DNA of 64,000 nt. Origin: a virus. Positions 26,694-37,520 of this stretch are shown here, piece by piece (the first letter of the stretch is position 1; every line of letters begins with the position of its first letter). The DNA lies in the IMG/VR virus record IMGVR_UViG_3300010157_000040, positions 1 to 64,000 of that record; one strand, written 5' to 3'. Under the pieces are notes generated by a model that was not told the DNA's origin, did no database searches, and saw only the letters and a list, made by a program, of their open reading frames with translations. The position numbers were made by a program, and so were the translations under genes.

Positions 26694-28901
26694 ATGGATG
26701 ACATTTATAAAGATATTCCTACATGGGATAATGGTACATGGACAACAACATCTTTTGAGTCAAGAGATGAATGGAGAGACTTTTTATTTTCTTTATTTAG
26801 AGAACCTGGTAAATATGAATTCAATGAAATAACTAATGAAGTATTTATTGCTGAGTCTAGAAAGTTTAGAGAAACTAAAGTATACTGCACTGCTCCATTT
26901 AAATCTAGAGATTTTATTAATTACTGGGATGACCAGAAAATCAAATGCAGACTAGGAGTATTAGTTAAGTCAGATAATAAAACATGGTATCTTACTAGAG
27001 ACTATTATATGTGGTTAAACTTCTTACCTATTTTTGATAAGGAACAACAGAAGTTTGACTTTGCTCAGATAAGAGATGCACAATATCATATGGCATTATA
27101 TGAAGTACTTGCAGAACTATTCTATTTACATGCTGCTATACTAAAAAAAAGACAGATTGCATCTAGTTATTTTCATGCAGGTAAATTAATTAATCAGTTA
27201 TGGTTTGAGGCCGGAGTCACACTTAAAATGGGAGCAAGTCTTAAAGATTACATTAATGAGAAAGGTACATGGAAGTTTCTAAATGAATATGCTGCATTTT
27301 TAAATGAACATACTGCTTGGTATAGACCTATGTCTCCAGATAAAGTAATGATGTGGCAACAAAAAATTGAAATAAGAAAAGGAGATAGAAAAGCTGAAGT
27401 TGGTTTAAAAGGAACACTACAAGGAATGTCTTTTGATAAAGATCCAACAAATGGAGTAGGTGGACCAGTTAAATACTTCTTTCATGAGGAAGCAGGTATT
27501 GCTCCTAAGATGAATACAACATTTGGATATATTAAACCAGCTCTTAAATCAGGTATGATCACTACAGGATTATTTATTGCAGCAGGATCTGTGGGTGATT
27601 TAGATCAATGTGAACCATTAAAGAAAATGATTCTAGATCCAGAAGCAAATGATATTTACTCAGTAGAAACAGATTTACTAGATGAGCAAGGTACTTTAGG
27701 TAAGTCAGGTTTATTTATTCCTGAGCAATGGTCAATGCCACCTTATATAGATGATTATGGTAATTCACTTGTAGAAGATGCATTACAAGCATTAGATGAT
27801 TATTTTGAAAAAATAAAAAAATCTATGGACCCTGAGGATTACCAGTTAGAAATATCTCAGCATCCTAGAAATATTGCAGAAGCATTTAAACATAGAAAAA
27901 TATCTAAGTTTCCATCACATCTTGTTACTGCACAGATAAGAAGAATAGAAGATAAAGAATATGCATATGAATACTTGGATATATCAAGAGATGCAACAGG
28001 AAAAATAAAAGTTAAGGATAGTAATAAGTTACCAATATCTGAATTCCCAATAAGTAAAAAGACTGAAGATAAAACTGGTTGTTTAGTTGTATGGGAAAGA
28101 CCTGTAAAAGATCCCAGATATGGTCAGTATTACGCATCTATTGACCCTGTAGCAGAAGGTAAAACTACTACTAGTGATTCACTATGTTCTATTTATGTTA
28201 TGAAAGCTCCTGTAGAAGTAACTAAAATTAGTAATGGTGAAACAGATACTTATATAGAACAAGATAGAATAGTAGCTGCATGGTGTGGAAGATTTGATGA
28301 TATCAAACAAACACATGAAAGGTTAGAAATGATTATAGAATGGTATAATGCTCAGACTGTAATTGAAAATAATATTTCTTTGTTTATTTTATATATGATA
28401 TCTAGAAAAAGACAAAAGTATTTAGTACCTAAAAATCAAATAATGTTCTTAAAAGACTTAGGTGCAAATGCTAACGTCTTCCAGGAGTATGGTTGGAGAA
28501 ATACCGGAGTACTATTTAAACATCATTTACTAAGTTATGTAATAGAATACTGTAAAGAAGAATTAGACACAGTAACTAAACCTGATGGTACTATAGTAAA
28601 AACAATATATGGTGTAGAAAGAATACCAGATATAATGTTACTAAAAGAAATGCATGCATATACAGATGGACTGAATGTGGATAGACTTGTTGCATTTTCT
28701 GCAATGGTAGCATTTATGAGAATACAACAAGCAAATAGAGGTTATACTAAAAGAGTAATAATGGATGATGCAGCTAAAAACTTGCAAAAGTCAGAAAATT
28801 TGTTTAAATTAAATAAGAGTCCGTTTAGACATCTAGGTGGTGGAATGAGGAATATGGGTAACAATGGATTCAAAAAATCTGCATTTAAAAATATTAAATA
28901 A
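26694..28901 (+). CDS. terL: Terminase large subunit
   Basis: 735 residues. The ATPase half has ILKKRQIASSYFHAG (deviant Walker A, about residues 150-165) and VKYFFHEEAG (Walker B, acid pair, about 260). The nuclease half starts near 480 with YYASIDPVAEGKTTTSDSL, the first catalytic Asp of the RNase H-like fold. It drives DNA packaging and cuts concatemers. Length and motif order fit phage large terminases. It is followed by the portal gene after 6 bases. Confidence 0.9.
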   Translation: MDDIYKDIPTWDNGTWTTTSFESRDEWRDFLFSLFREPGKYEFNEITNEVFIAESRKFRETKVYCTAPFKSRDFINYWDDQKIKCRLGVLVKSDNKTWYLTRDYYMWLNFLPIFDKEQQKFDFAQIRDAQYHMALYEVLAELFYLHAAILKKRQIASSYFHAGKLINQLWFEAGVTLKMGASLKDYINEKGTWKFLNEYAAFLNEHTAWYRPMSPDKVMMWQQKIEIRKGDRKAEVGLKGTLQGMSFDKDPTNGVGGPVKYFFHEEAGIAPKMNTTFGYIKPALKSGMITTGLFIAAGSVGDLDQCEPLKKMILDPEANDIYSVETDLLDEQGTLGKSGLFIPEQWSMPPYIDDYGNSLVEDALQALDDYFEKIKKSMDPEDYQLEISQHPRNIAEAFKHRKISKFPSHLVTAQIRRIEDKEYAYEYLDISRDATGKIKVKDSNKLPISEFPISKKTEDKTGCLVVWERPVKDPRYGQYYASIDPVAEGKTTTSDSLCSIYVMKAPVEVTKISNGETDTYIEQDRIVAAWCGRFDDIKQTHERLEMIIEWYNAQTVIENNISLFILYMISRKRQKYLVPKNQIMFLKDLGANANVFQEYGWRNTGVLFKHHLLSYVIEYCKEELDTVTKPDGTIVKTIYGVERIPDIMLLKEMHAYTDGLNVDRLVAFSAMVAFMRIQQANRGYTKRVIMDDAAKNLQKSENLFKLNKSPFRHLGGGMRNMGNNGFKKSAFKNIK

Positions 28902-28907
28902 AAAGTT

Positions 28908-31655
28908 ATGCAAATAATAAATGCTTTACAAGCTAAAAATGGTGCAAAAACCGAACATAATAGATTAGGTAGTATTACGCAACCATTACAGTTTATTCCT
29001 AGAAAAGAAAAAGATGAAGAATGGGCAGCATGGAATTTAGACTGGATAGAATGGCAAGGTTTAAAACAAATCCGTAGAAATGCACGTAGACTTATGAAGA
29101 ACTATAAACTTGCAAAAGGTATTATAGATAAGTCTGATTATATTGTAGAAGATAATAATGATTATAGAGATGTTGTAGAATTATTAACTAGAGAAGATGC
29201 ATCTGCATTAGAGTTAAAATTCTATCCAATTATACCAAATGTTATTAATGTTCTAGTAGCTGAGTTTGCTAAAAGATCAACTAAGTTAACATACCGTTCC
29301 GTTGATGAAGTTTCATATAATGAAATGATGGAAGAAAAAAGAGCACAAGTAGAAGAAGTACTTATGGCTAATGCTCAAATGAAAATTACATCTGCATTAT
29401 TAGAACAAGGTTTAGATCCGGAATCTCCAGAAGCACAACAGGAAGTATCTCCAGATAAATTAAAAACATTACCAGAGATAGAACAATTCTTTAAAAAAGA
29501 TTATAGATCTATGGTAGAAGAATGGGCATCACATCAACATAAGGTAGATATAGAAAGATTCAGAATGGATGAACTAGAAGAAAGAGCATTTAGAGATATG
29601 CTTATTACTGATAGAGAATTCTGGCACATGAGAATGATGGAAGATGACTATGAAGTAGAACTATGGAATCCTGTAGTTTGTTTTTACCATAAGTCTCCAG
29701 ATGCAAGATATATATCTCAATCTAACTGGGTAGGTAAAACAGATATGATGACACCATCAGATGCTATTGATAAATATGGTTATCTTATGACTACAGAACA
29801 AATGGCAGCATTAGAAGCTATTTATCCTATTAGATCTGCAGGATATACTATTCAAGGACAACAAAATGATGGTTCTTTTTATGATGGAACTAAGTCACAT
29901 GATTGGAATGTTAATATGCCATCACTTGCATTTAGACAATATACATCAGCAGTTGCTGGTGCAAATGTAGCTGGTGGAGATATTATACAACAAATCTTAG
30001 CAGAAGGAGAAGATTATTATGATCAAGGTACTGCATATTTATTAAGAGTATCAACTGTATATTGGAAAACACAAAGAAAAGTTGGACACCTTACTAAGAT
30101 TACTGATAATGGGGAAGTTGTTAATGAAATTATAACTGAAGATTATAAGGTAGAAGATAAACCTATTTATGATACTAGGTTATTTAAAAACAAAAATAAA
30201 GATAACTTAATCTTTGGTGACCACATAGATTGGATTTGGATAAATGAAGTATGGGGTGGTGTAAAAATTGGACCAAATATTCCTTCATTCTGGGGTATGA
30301 ACAATCCAGGTGGATTCTCTCCTATATATATTGGAGTAGAAAAAAACAAAATTGGATCACTTAAGTTTCAATTTAAAGGAGATAATACATTATATGGTTG
30401 TAAGTTACCAGTAGAAGGTGCAGTATTTTCAGATAGAAATACTAAGTCTACAGCTTTACTTGATTTAATGAAACCATACCAGATTGGATATAACATAGTA
30501 AACAACCAGATTGCTGACATATTAGTAGATGAGTTAGGTACTATTATCATGTTAGACCAGAACACTCTTCCTAAGCACTCTTTAGGAGAAGATTGGGGTA
30601 AAGGTAATTATGCAAAAGCATACATGGCAATGAAGAACTTTCAAATGTTACCATTGGATACCAGTATTGCTAATACTGAAAATGCATTAAACTTCCAACA
30701 TTTCCAAAAATTAGATCTATCTCAAACAGAAAGACTAATGTCAAGGATACAGCTAGCTAACCATTTTAAACAACAAGCATATGAAGTAATTGGTGTTAAC
30801 CCACAAAGAATGGGACAACAGTTATCTCAAATGACAGCAACTGGAGTAGAACAAGCAGCAGCATCATCTTATGCACAAACAGAAGTATTCTTTATACAAC
30901 ACTGTGATTACTTAATGCCAAGAGTACATCAGATGAGAACTGACTTAGCACAATTTTATAATTCTACTAAACCATCTGCAAGACTTACATATACTACATC
31001 AGCAGATGAAAAAGTTAATTTTCAAATTAATGGTACAGATTTATTAATGAGAGATCTTAATATATTCTGTAGTACTACTGCAAACCATAGAGCTATTCTA
31101 GAACAACTTAAAGGAATGGCATTACAGAATAATACTACTGGTGCTTCTATTTATGATCTTGGTAAAATTGTTCAGTCAGATTCAATAGCAGAACTTAATA
31201 CTGCAATGAAAACATCTGAATCTAAACAACAAGAACAGAAACAACAAGAACAACAGTCTGCACAACAAATGCAACAAGAACAACTTGCATCTCAGGAAAA
31301 ACAAAAACAGATGGAGATACAAGCAAATGCAGAAAGAGATGATAAGATGATAGAGAAAGAAATTACTGTAGCTGAAATTAGATCTGCAGGTTTTGGTGCA
31401 ATGAAAGATATCAATGAAAATAAAGTATCTGACTATGAAGACTCTATGAAAGAAATAAGACAGTCTCAACAATATCAACAACAGACTGATTTACAAAGAG
31501 AAAAACAAAATAATGAAAATCTTAGATCTGGACAAAAAATGGATATTGATAGACAGAAGTTAGAAGTGCAACAAGATATAGCAAATAAACAGTTACAAAT
31601 TGCTAGAGAGAACAAAAACAAGTTTGATTCTAAGTCTTCAGATAAAAAGAAATAA
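28908..31655 (+). CDS. Portal protein
   Basis: 915 residues, directly after the large terminase as in most tailed phages. The core (about 40-760) has DWIEWQGLKQIRRNARRL, YIVEDNNDYRDVVELL, then a long mixed fold. The C-terminal about 150 residues are a Gln-rich coiled coil (QEQKQQEQQSAQQMQQEQ) that could line the tunnel or contact scaffold. It forms the dodecameric DNA gateway at one capsid vertex. It is longer than the typical portal, mainly because of this tail. Confidence 0.85.
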   Translation: MQIINALQAKNGAKTEHNRLGSITQPLQFIPRKEKDEEWAAWNLDWIEWQGLKQIRRNARRLMKNYKLAKGIIDKSDYIVEDNNDYRDVVELLTREDASALELKFYPIIPNVINVLVAEFAKRSTKLTYRSVDEVSYNEMMEEKRAQVEEVLMANAQMKITSALLEQGLDPESPEAQQEVSPDKLKTLPEIEQFFKKDYRSMVEEWASHQHKVDIERFRMDELEERAFRDMLITDREFWHMRMMEDDYEVELWNPVVCFYHKSPDARYISQSNWVGKTDMMTPSDAIDKYGYLMTTEQMAALEAIYPIRSAGYTIQGQQNDGSFYDGTKSHDWNVNMPSLAFRQYTSAVAGANVAGGDIIQQILAEGEDYYDQGTAYLLRVSTVYWKTQRKVGHLTKITDNGEVVNEIITEDYKVEDKPIYDTRLFKNKNKDNLIFGDHIDWIWINEVWGGVKIGPNIPSFWGMNNPGGFSPIYIGVEKNKIGSLKFQFKGDNTLYGCKLPVEGAVFSDRNTKSTALLDLMKPYQIGYNIVNNQIADILVDELGTIIMLDQNTLPKHSLGEDWGKGNYAKAYMAMKNFQMLPLDTSIANTENALNFQHFQKLDLSQTERLMSRIQLANHFKQQAYEVIGVNPQRMGQQLSQMTATGVEQAAASSYAQTEVFFIQHCDYLMPRVHQMRTDLAQFYNSTKPSARLTYTTSADEKVNFQINGTDLLMRDLNIFCSTTANHRAILEQLKGMALQNNTTGASIYDLGKIVQSDSIAELNTAMKTSESKQQEQKQQEQQSAQQMQQEQLASQEKQKQMEIQANAERDDKMIEKEITVAEIRSAGFGAMKDINENKVSDYEDSMKEIRQSQQYQQQTDLQREKQNNENLRSGQKMDIDRQKLEVQQDIANKQLQIARENKNKFDSKSSDKKK

Positions 31656-31751
31656 GGTTTAGCCATATAGTGCTAAAAATTAAAATAGAAGTTTTAAATT
31701 TTTAAAATTTAATTATTATATTATTATAACAACCAATAAAAAACCAAACAA

Positions 31752-33005
31752 ATGGCAAATGACAAAAATGAGGAAACTCAGTTACAAGATTCTACAACGG
31801 TAGGACAAGCAGATATAAACATTGATGAGATGTTTGGAATGCCAGGTGCAGAAAATGTAATGTTACCTGCAGATGGCAAAGAAGATGATAAACCTAAATC
31901 TGTATTCTCAAAGGAAAATACAGACATGACGTTCCTTGACAAGTCTATTAATCCTTCTAAAGAGGATGTAGCACAGAAAGAAGAAGTAGAAGAAGCAATT
32001 GCTGAACTTGATGGATTAATTTCTCAAGAAGAAGATGCAGGTAATAAAGGAAGACCAAAAGTAGACAAGTCAGGTCTTTTAGATTTAGCACAGAAAATGA
32101 TTGAAGAAGGATCTTTAATTCCATTTGATGATGATAAACCAATTGAAGAATATACTACAAAAGATTTCAGAGAATTATTTGAAGCAAATACTGAAGACAA
32201 AGTAAATAAAGTAAGACAAAATACTCCAAAAGAATTCTTTAATGCTTTACCAGAAGAACTTCAGATTGCTGCAAAGTATGTAGCTGATGGTGGACAAGAT
32301 CTTAAAGGTCTTTTCAGAACACTTGCACAAGTAGAAGAAATGATTCAGTTAGATCCAACTAATGAGTATGATCAAGCAGAAATTGCAAGACAGTATTTGT
32401 ACACAACAAATTTTGGAACTGCAGAAGAAATTGAATCTGAAATAGAAGATTGGTATGATATGGGTAAACTAGAGCAAAAAGCTAATCAGTTTAAACCTAA
32501 GTTAGATAGAATGCAAGAAGAGATTGTTGCAAGACAACTAGCAGAACAAGAACAAAAGAAAGAGAAACAACAAGATGCAGCAAGAGTGTATACTGATAAT
32601 GTATATAATACACTTTCAGTAGGAGACATAGGAGGTATTAAACTGGATAAAAAAACACAAGGTATGTTATATTCAGGATTGGTACAACCTAATTACCCTT
32701 CTATTTCCGGGAAACCTACAAACATGTTAGGACACTTATTAGAGAAGTATCAGTTTGTAGAACCTAGACATGATCTTATTGCAGAAGCACTTTGGTTACT
32801 TGCAGATCCAGATGGATATAAAGGTAAAGTAAGAGAACAAGGTAGTAAGATTGCTACTGAAAAAGTAGTAAGACAATTAAAAACAGAAGAGTCAAGAAAA
32901 ATAACTTCTTCAGTAAATGAAGAAAGAGATAATGACAGAAGACCAAGTAATAAACCAAAACAAACCCTCTCTAGAAACACTGGCAACATGTTTAGGAGAT
33001 TTTAA
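31752..33005 (+). CDS. Probable scaffolding protein
   Basis: 417 residues between portal and capsid genes, the usual scaffold position. It is acidic and helical with low-complexity N- and C-termini (KEEVEEAIAELDGLISQEEDAG; TSSVNEERDNDRRPSNK) and ends with an FRRF tail that resembles a capsid-binding end. A protein of this composition probably fills the procapsid and is later expelled. No scaffold signature as such is visible. Confidence 0.55.
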   Translation: MANDKNEETQLQDSTTVGQADINIDEMFGMPGAENVMLPADGKEDDKPKSVFSKENTDMTFLDKSINPSKEDVAQKEEVEEAIAELDGLISQEEDAGNKGRPKVDKSGLLDLAQKMIEEGSLIPFDDDKPIEEYTTKDFRELFEANTEDKVNKVRQNTPKEFFNALPEELQIAAKYVADGGQDLKGLFRTLAQVEEMIQLDPTNEYDQAEIARQYLYTTNFGTAEEIESEIEDWYDMGKLEQKANQFKPKLDRMQEEIVARQLAEQEQKKEKQQDAARVYTDNVYNTLSVGDIGGIKLDKKTQGMLYSGLVQPNYPSISGKPTNMLGHLLEKYQFVEPRHDLIAEALWLLADPDGYKGKVREQGSKIATEKVVRQLKTEESRKITSSVNEERDNDRRPSNKPKQTLSRNTGNMFRRF

Positions 33006-33032
33006 TTAGTAACAAATAAACAATAAATAAAA

Positions 33033-34649
33033 ATGGCAACTCCAGTAATGAACAATGGTATTTTCCTCCGGGATACCGCTTACAATGCAAGTTCCCATGT
33101 GGATTCATACCACCTGGTGAATATGTTAAAAGATGCAGAACCAATGGACTTAGGTCCAGTAGACCTTTGGGCAATGGCACAAAGGGTAGAAATGCCTCTT
33201 TACCAATTATCATCTTTTGGTGGTAAAAATGTAATTAATGTAGACAATGCTCGTGGAGAGTACAAATGGCAAACACCAGTTTCCATTGACCTTCCATACA
33301 TCATTGAAGATATTGAATCTGATAACAACTTTAAAGGTATAGATGGTACAACCTTCCGTATCAAATTAAACAAGAGAGAATTTGGACATGGTGATATTAT
33401 CACATATGACAAATACAATGGTGTTGAGATGTACATCACTGCAGAAGATATTCTTCCAATGGGTGATGGATTTATCTACACTGTACAGTTAGTTAACAAT
33501 GATAACTACAAGTACATTGATAACAAGTACTTATCCAATGGTACTAAAGTATTCCGTAAAGGTTCCGCAAGAGGTGAATATGGTGAAAGATTCTCTGACA
33601 TCATCACAAATGCAGGATTCCGTGAATTCTATAACTATGTTGGTGGTGCTGAAGCACACGTACATTATTCTGTATCTTCAAGAGCAGACTTAATGATCAA
33701 AGGTGGAATGAATGCAGATGGTACAGTTCCTGTAACTGAAATCTGGAGAAACTTTGATAAGAACATTGATCCTTCTATCAACTCATTAGAGGACATGGTA
33801 AAAACTATGGGTAAAGATGCAGTTAAAAAAGCATTTGACAATGGTGATTTATCTAGAACATTCTTAACTAATATGGAAGCTGCTCACCTTTCTAAGGTAG
33901 CAACTGACATTGAGACTTACTTAATGTGGGGTCATGGTGGTAGAGTTCGTCAAGATGGACCAGATGATGTTAGATTATCAGTAGGTTTATGGAAGCAGTT
34001 AGATAACTCTTTCAAAAGAGTATACAATAAGAATAACTTTACACTTGATTTGTTCCGTGGAGAAATCTATAACTTCTTCAATGGTAAGGTTGAATTCCAA
34101 GGTCCAGATCCAAAGAGATCATTAGTTGTTCAAACTGGTATGGGTGGAATGAGAATGGTAAATGAAGCTATTAGAACTGAGGCAATTTCTTCAGGTTTAT
34201 TAATTCAAGCTGCTGACATTGGTGCTATCACTGGTAAAGGTATGGACTTGAATTTTGGTTTCTCTTACACTTCTTATGTTATTCCTTTCTTGGCAAATGT
34301 TAAGTTTGTATTGAACCCTGCATTTGACAATGTTCACACAAATGATATTGAGAATCCAATTATTGATGGTTTCCCATTAAGTTCTTATTCATTCATTATC
34401 TTTGATATCACTGATAATACTAATGATAATATCTTCATGTTGAAATTATCTTGGGATAACCAATTGAAGTGGTGGTACCAAAATGGTACAATGGATTATA
34501 TGGGACGTAGTCAAGGATTCCAGTCTTCTGGACAATTTAATGGATACCGTGTAATGATGTCACAAACAATGCCAGCTATTTGGGTAAAAGATCCAACTAA
34601 GGTATTGAAGATTGTTATGAGAAACCCAATTACTGGTGGATCATTCTAA
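33033..34649 (+). CDS. Major capsid protein
   Basis: 538 residues, in the canonical place after the scaffold gene and followed by a terminator. Codon choice visibly favours more C-ending codons than neighbours, as in highly expressed genes. Sequence features such as LRDTAYNASSHVDSYHLV, YLMWGHGGRVRQDG and the final IVMRNPITGGSF fit an HK97-type shell protein of crAss-like phages. No cleavage site is obvious. Confidence comes from context and expression features more than from motifs. Confidence 0.8.
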   Translation: MATPVMNNGIFLRDTAYNASSHVDSYHLVNMLKDAEPMDLGPVDLWAMAQRVEMPLYQLSSFGGKNVINVDNARGEYKWQTPVSIDLPYIIEDIESDNNFKGIDGTTFRIKLNKREFGHGDIITYDKYNGVEMYITAEDILPMGDGFIYTVQLVNNDNYKYIDNKYLSNGTKVFRKGSARGEYGERFSDIITNAGFREFYNYVGGAEAHVHYSVSSRADLMIKGGMNADGTVPVTEIWRNFDKNIDPSINSLEDMVKTMGKDAVKKAFDNGDLSRTFLTNMEAAHLSKVATDIETYLMWGHGGRVRQDGPDDVRLSVGLWKQLDNSFKRVYNKNNFTLDLFRGEIYNFFNGKVEFQGPDPKRSLVVQTGMGGMRMVNEAIRTEAISSGLLIQAADIGAITGKGMDLNFGFSYTSYVIPFLANVKFVLNPAFDNVHTNDIENPIIDGFPLSSYSFIIFDITDNTNDNIFMLKLSWDNQLKWWYQNGTMDYMGRSQGFQSSGQFNGYRVMMSQTMPAIWVKDPTKVLKIVMRNPITGGSF

Positions 34650-34666
34650 TCTAAATAAATAAAACT

Positions 34667-34697
34667 AAAGGGAGAATGTAATAGTTCTCCCTTTCTT
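34667..34697 (+). terminator. Intrinsic terminator after the capsid gene
   Basis: AAAGGGAGAA-TGTAATAG-TTCTCCCTTT followed by CTTT. A 10-bp stem. Confidence 0.85.
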
Positions 34698-34738
34698 TAA
34701 TTAAAAAAATTTTAACCAACAACTAAAAACCAAACAAG

Positions 34739-35755
34739 ATGGAAGATTTCACAATGGTGGAAACCAATAAAGCTAACAATAAAAAAACTGCTATTGCAGT
34801 AAGACCGTTCTTTGATAATGCAGCAACTAATATGGGGCTGGAAAATTATGGTATGTCACTCTATGATGGAGTGAAACACTTTGAACAACTTGCTTGTTTA
34901 GAGAACAATGGAGTAATAAGATACATAACAGGTTTAAATGAATTTGCACCTGAAATTAAATTATTACCAGTAGAACAAAGAGATGCTAGAGTAAAAGAAA
35001 TTAGAATAGCAATTATAGAACTTGAGAAAGAACTTGCTGCTAATGTTTTAGAGATTGATGATCCAAAGTTTTGGAACAATGTTAAAATACTTAAGCCGGA
35101 TAATAAAGAATTTTGGAATAAAATATCAATTGCATGTGGAAATGATCCGTTGTTTCTAGATCCAAAAGATCCTTATGACAGAATTAAATTACATGCAATT
35201 GAAGCAGGAGGTTTCTCTATAGTTGCTAAAAGTTTTGATGATGCAAGATCAAGAGCAGTTCCACCTAAGTTTTACTTAGATAAAGAAGAAGAAACTGTTA
35301 TGGTTAGAACGGAGTACAAAAAGATGCGTAACAAAGCACTTGCTGAACTTCAAAAATTATTTGATAAAAACAGTACTAAGTTATTCTACATAGCAAAAGT
35401 TGTAGATTTAAATAGTACACAATATAGAAAGTCAACACCAAATGATGTTATATATGAGAATATGGACATGTACATTAATGGTGAAGGTGGAGAAAGCAAC
35501 AAGGAAAGAGCAGCAAAATCTTTCATTGAAGCAACAACAATGGATATGGAAACACTAAAAATTAAATCAATTGTTAGAGATTCCGTATTTTTTAAGTATA
35601 TTATTAATAAGCCTGATGGTTATATTTATCATGCAAAGTCAAATGCTTTACTTGGTAGAAATGTATCTGATGTAGTTGAGTACATGAAGAATCCTTTAAA
35701 TGAAGATATTCTTAAAGATCTTAACATGGCTGTAGAAAAATTATGGAACTCTTAA
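34739..35755 (+). CDS. Post-capsid virion protein
   Basis: 338 residues right after the capsid gene terminator. Charged and helical (EQRDARVKEIRIAIIELEKELAANVL), no recognised domain. Position suggests a head auxiliary or head-to-neck protein. Confidence 0.5.
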   Translation: MEDFTMVETNKANNKKTAIAVRPFFDNAATNMGLENYGMSLYDGVKHFEQLACLENNGVIRYITGLNEFAPEIKLLPVEQRDARVKEIRIAIIELEKELAANVLEIDDPKFWNNVKILKPDNKEFWNKISIACGNDPLFLDPKDPYDRIKLHAIEAGGFSIVAKSFDDARSRAVPPKFYLDKEEETVMVRTEYKKMRNKALAELQKLFDKNSTKLFYIAKVVDLNSTQYRKSTPNDVIYENMDMYINGEGGESNKERAAKSFIEATTMDMETLKIKSIVRDSVFFKYIINKPDGYIYHAKSNALLGRNVSDVVEYMKNPLNEDILKDLNMAVEKLWNS

Positions 35756-35767
35756 AAATTAAATATA

Positions 35768-35995
35768 ATGAAAAAAATAGCAACAAAAAGTAAAAAATCT
35801 GGTGGTGTAGTAGTTAACGTTAATTCAAAAGTTAAGAATGATGTTTCTCCTAGTACTAAAGGTGTAGTATCTAAAGTTAATCCAAAAGTTACTGCAGATA
35901 AAAGTGCTAAAAAATATATAGGTGGAATTACTAAAGCTCCAAAATCAGCAATACCAAAAGCAAAGTTTGGTGGTATGAAAAAAGGAAATTGTTAA
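35768..35995 (+). CDS. Small basic GG-motif protein
   Basis: 75 residues, strongly basic, low complexity, with GGVVVN at the start and the GG motif KAKFGGMKKGNC near the end. It is the first of six neighbouring genes of this type (35768-38051). Likely virion-packaged, DNA-neutralising or cleaved peptides; inference only. Confidence 0.45.
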   Translation: MKKIATKSKKSGGVVVNVNSKVKNDVSPSTKGVVSKVNPKVTADKSAKKYIGGITKAPKSAIPKAKFGGMKKGNC

Positions 35996-36003
35996 TATAA
36001 TTG

Positions 36004-36032
36004 ATCTAGGTATGTAAAAATACCTAGATTTT
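36004..36032 (+). terminator. Intrinsic terminator
   Basis: ATCTAGGTAT-GTAAAAA-TACCTAGAT followed by TTTT. It ends the post-capsid unit. Confidence 0.8.
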
Positions 36033-36045
36033 TAAATTTTTTATT

Positions 36046-36279
36046 ATGGCAATCAAGAAAACTACAACAGTTAAAAAAACACCTGTTAAGAAAACATCAT
36101 CTATTGGTATATCACTTATGGGTAGTAATAAAGCTGACATGAGAAAGTGGGAAATAGAATCTGCATTAAGTACATTAAAAAGAGCAGATGAAATTAGAAA
36201 GAACACTAAGATGATGGCAGATGTTAAAAAACTTGCTCAAGAACAAGTTAATGTATTAAGTTCATTTACTAAGAAATAA
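36046..36279 (+). CDS. Small basic protein
   Basis: 77 residues. A basic start (KKTTTVKKTPVKKTS) is followed by a helix (WEIESALSTLKRADEIRKN). It probably interacts with DNA or with a virion partner. No family recognised. Confidence 0.45.
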   Translation: MAIKKTTTVKKTPVKKTSSIGISLMGSNKADMRKWEIESALSTLKRADEIRKNTKMMADVKKLAQEQVNVLSSFTKK

Positions 36280-36284
36280 GGATA

Positions 36285-36689
36285 ATGAGAATTTCAAATA
36301 AAAAAGTTTTAAGTGCAGCAACTGTTTTTAGTAACAATAACCGTGATGCATATAAGAAAGCTGGTGGTGAAATGAAAAAATTTAAAACTTCATTAGTAAA
36401 AGCACAGAAGGGTGGTTCAAAAGAAGATCGTGTACCTAATATGGGATATTTTCCAGATTTAATTACACCCATTAAAAAAGGTATGGATGATGCATATAAT
36501 AAAGTAAAAAATGCAGCAAAAGATCCTGTAAGAATTTTAAAAGATACTGGTTCATATATTAAAAAATCTGCAGAAGATGCTGGTTTATACGGTAGTGCAT
36601 TTAAAAAAGTACAAAAAGATATGGATGCTAAAGTAAATAAGAAAATTATTACTGGTATCAAGAAACAAGTTAAAGCAAAAAAATCTTAA
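36285..36689 (+). CDS. Basic GG-motif protein
   Basis: 134 residues, basic, with two GG motifs (YKKAGGEMKKF, KAQKGGSKED) in the N-terminal third. The remainder is helical (ITPIKKGMDDAYNKVKNAAKDP). Same class as the neighbours. Confidence 0.5.
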   Translation: MRISNKKVLSAATVFSNNNRDAYKKAGGEMKKFKTSLVKAQKGGSKEDRVPNMGYFPDLITPIKKGMDDAYNKVKNAAKDPVRILKDTGSYIKKSAEDAGLYGSAFKKVQKDMDAKVNKKIITGIKKQVKAKKS

Positions 36690-36699
36690 AATTTTTAAA

Positions 36700-37518
36700 A
36701 TGAAAAAAGTTAGTACAGTAAAAAAAATGCAAAATGGTGGATCTACAAAATCTCCAGTTAAACCTAACGTTTCTACATCTACAACATCTCCTTCAAAAAT
36801 TAAAGGTCAAGCTTTAAAACTGTGGGGTGATGAAAAAGCAATTAAAGGTGCTATGTTAAAAGATGCTGCTGAAAAATCTAAGAGTCAATCTTTAGGATTA
36901 AAAACACCAGGTACTTTTGGTGATCATACAGTTACAAAAATGCAAATTGTTAAAGGTTCTAATAATAGTGTTGCAGGTAAATCTGGAGCTCAATTAAATG
37001 CAGAAGGTTTAGCAAAGAAAAAACTTGGTGATGCACAAAAAGCAGCAGGTGAAAAATTAAAAGAAATAGGTGATGCTAAAAAAATGGCTGGTAATAAAAT
37101 GAAATATAGCAATACTGTTTTGCGCAAAACTGGTGGTATGGTTAAAAAAATGCAGAAAGGTGGTGCTAAAGAATCTCCATTAGCAAGACAAGAAAGAATT
37201 GCAGAAGAATTTAAACCAGCACCAATGGCAAAAAGTTTGCGTACTGGTCCTGTTAATACTGTTTACTATAGAACACCAGAAGGTGCATATGATCTTACAC
37301 CACCAAAAAATAAAAATAATGTATTTGAAAAAACTTCAAAGACACTTTCAAAAAAGTTAGCAGCTGGTGCAAAACCAAAAAGTAAATTTGGTGGTCCGGT
37401 AAATGTACAACCTGGAAAGATAGGTAAAATTAGATCATCTAATGACCAAGGATATACTGCTATTGGTAAAAGAGAACCTGCTAGAATTATTAAAAAAACA
37501 ATTACTAAAAAGAAATAG
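36700..37518 (+). CDS. Basic GG-motif protein
   Basis: 272 residues, the largest of the basic set. It carries four GG motifs (KKMQNGGSTKS, RKTGGMVKKM, MQKGGAKES, SKFGGPVNV) separated by roughly 40-130 residues of low-complexity, Ala/Lys-rich sequence. Regular spacing of GG would suit proteolytic processing into several peptides. No enzyme domain is visible. Confidence 0.5.
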   Translation: MKKVSTVKKMQNGGSTKSPVKPNVSTSTTSPSKIKGQALKLWGDEKAIKGAMLKDAAEKSKSQSLGLKTPGTFGDHTVTKMQIVKGSNNSVAGKSGAQLNAEGLAKKKLGDAQKAAGEKLKEIGDAKKMAGNKMKYSNTVLRKTGGMVKKMQKGGAKESPLARQERIAEEFKPAPMAKSLRTGPVNTVYYRTPEGAYDLTPPKNKNNVFEKTSKTLSKKLAAGAKPKSKFGGPVNVQPGKIGKIRSSNDQGYTAIGKREPARIIKKTITKKK

Positions 37519-37520
37519 TT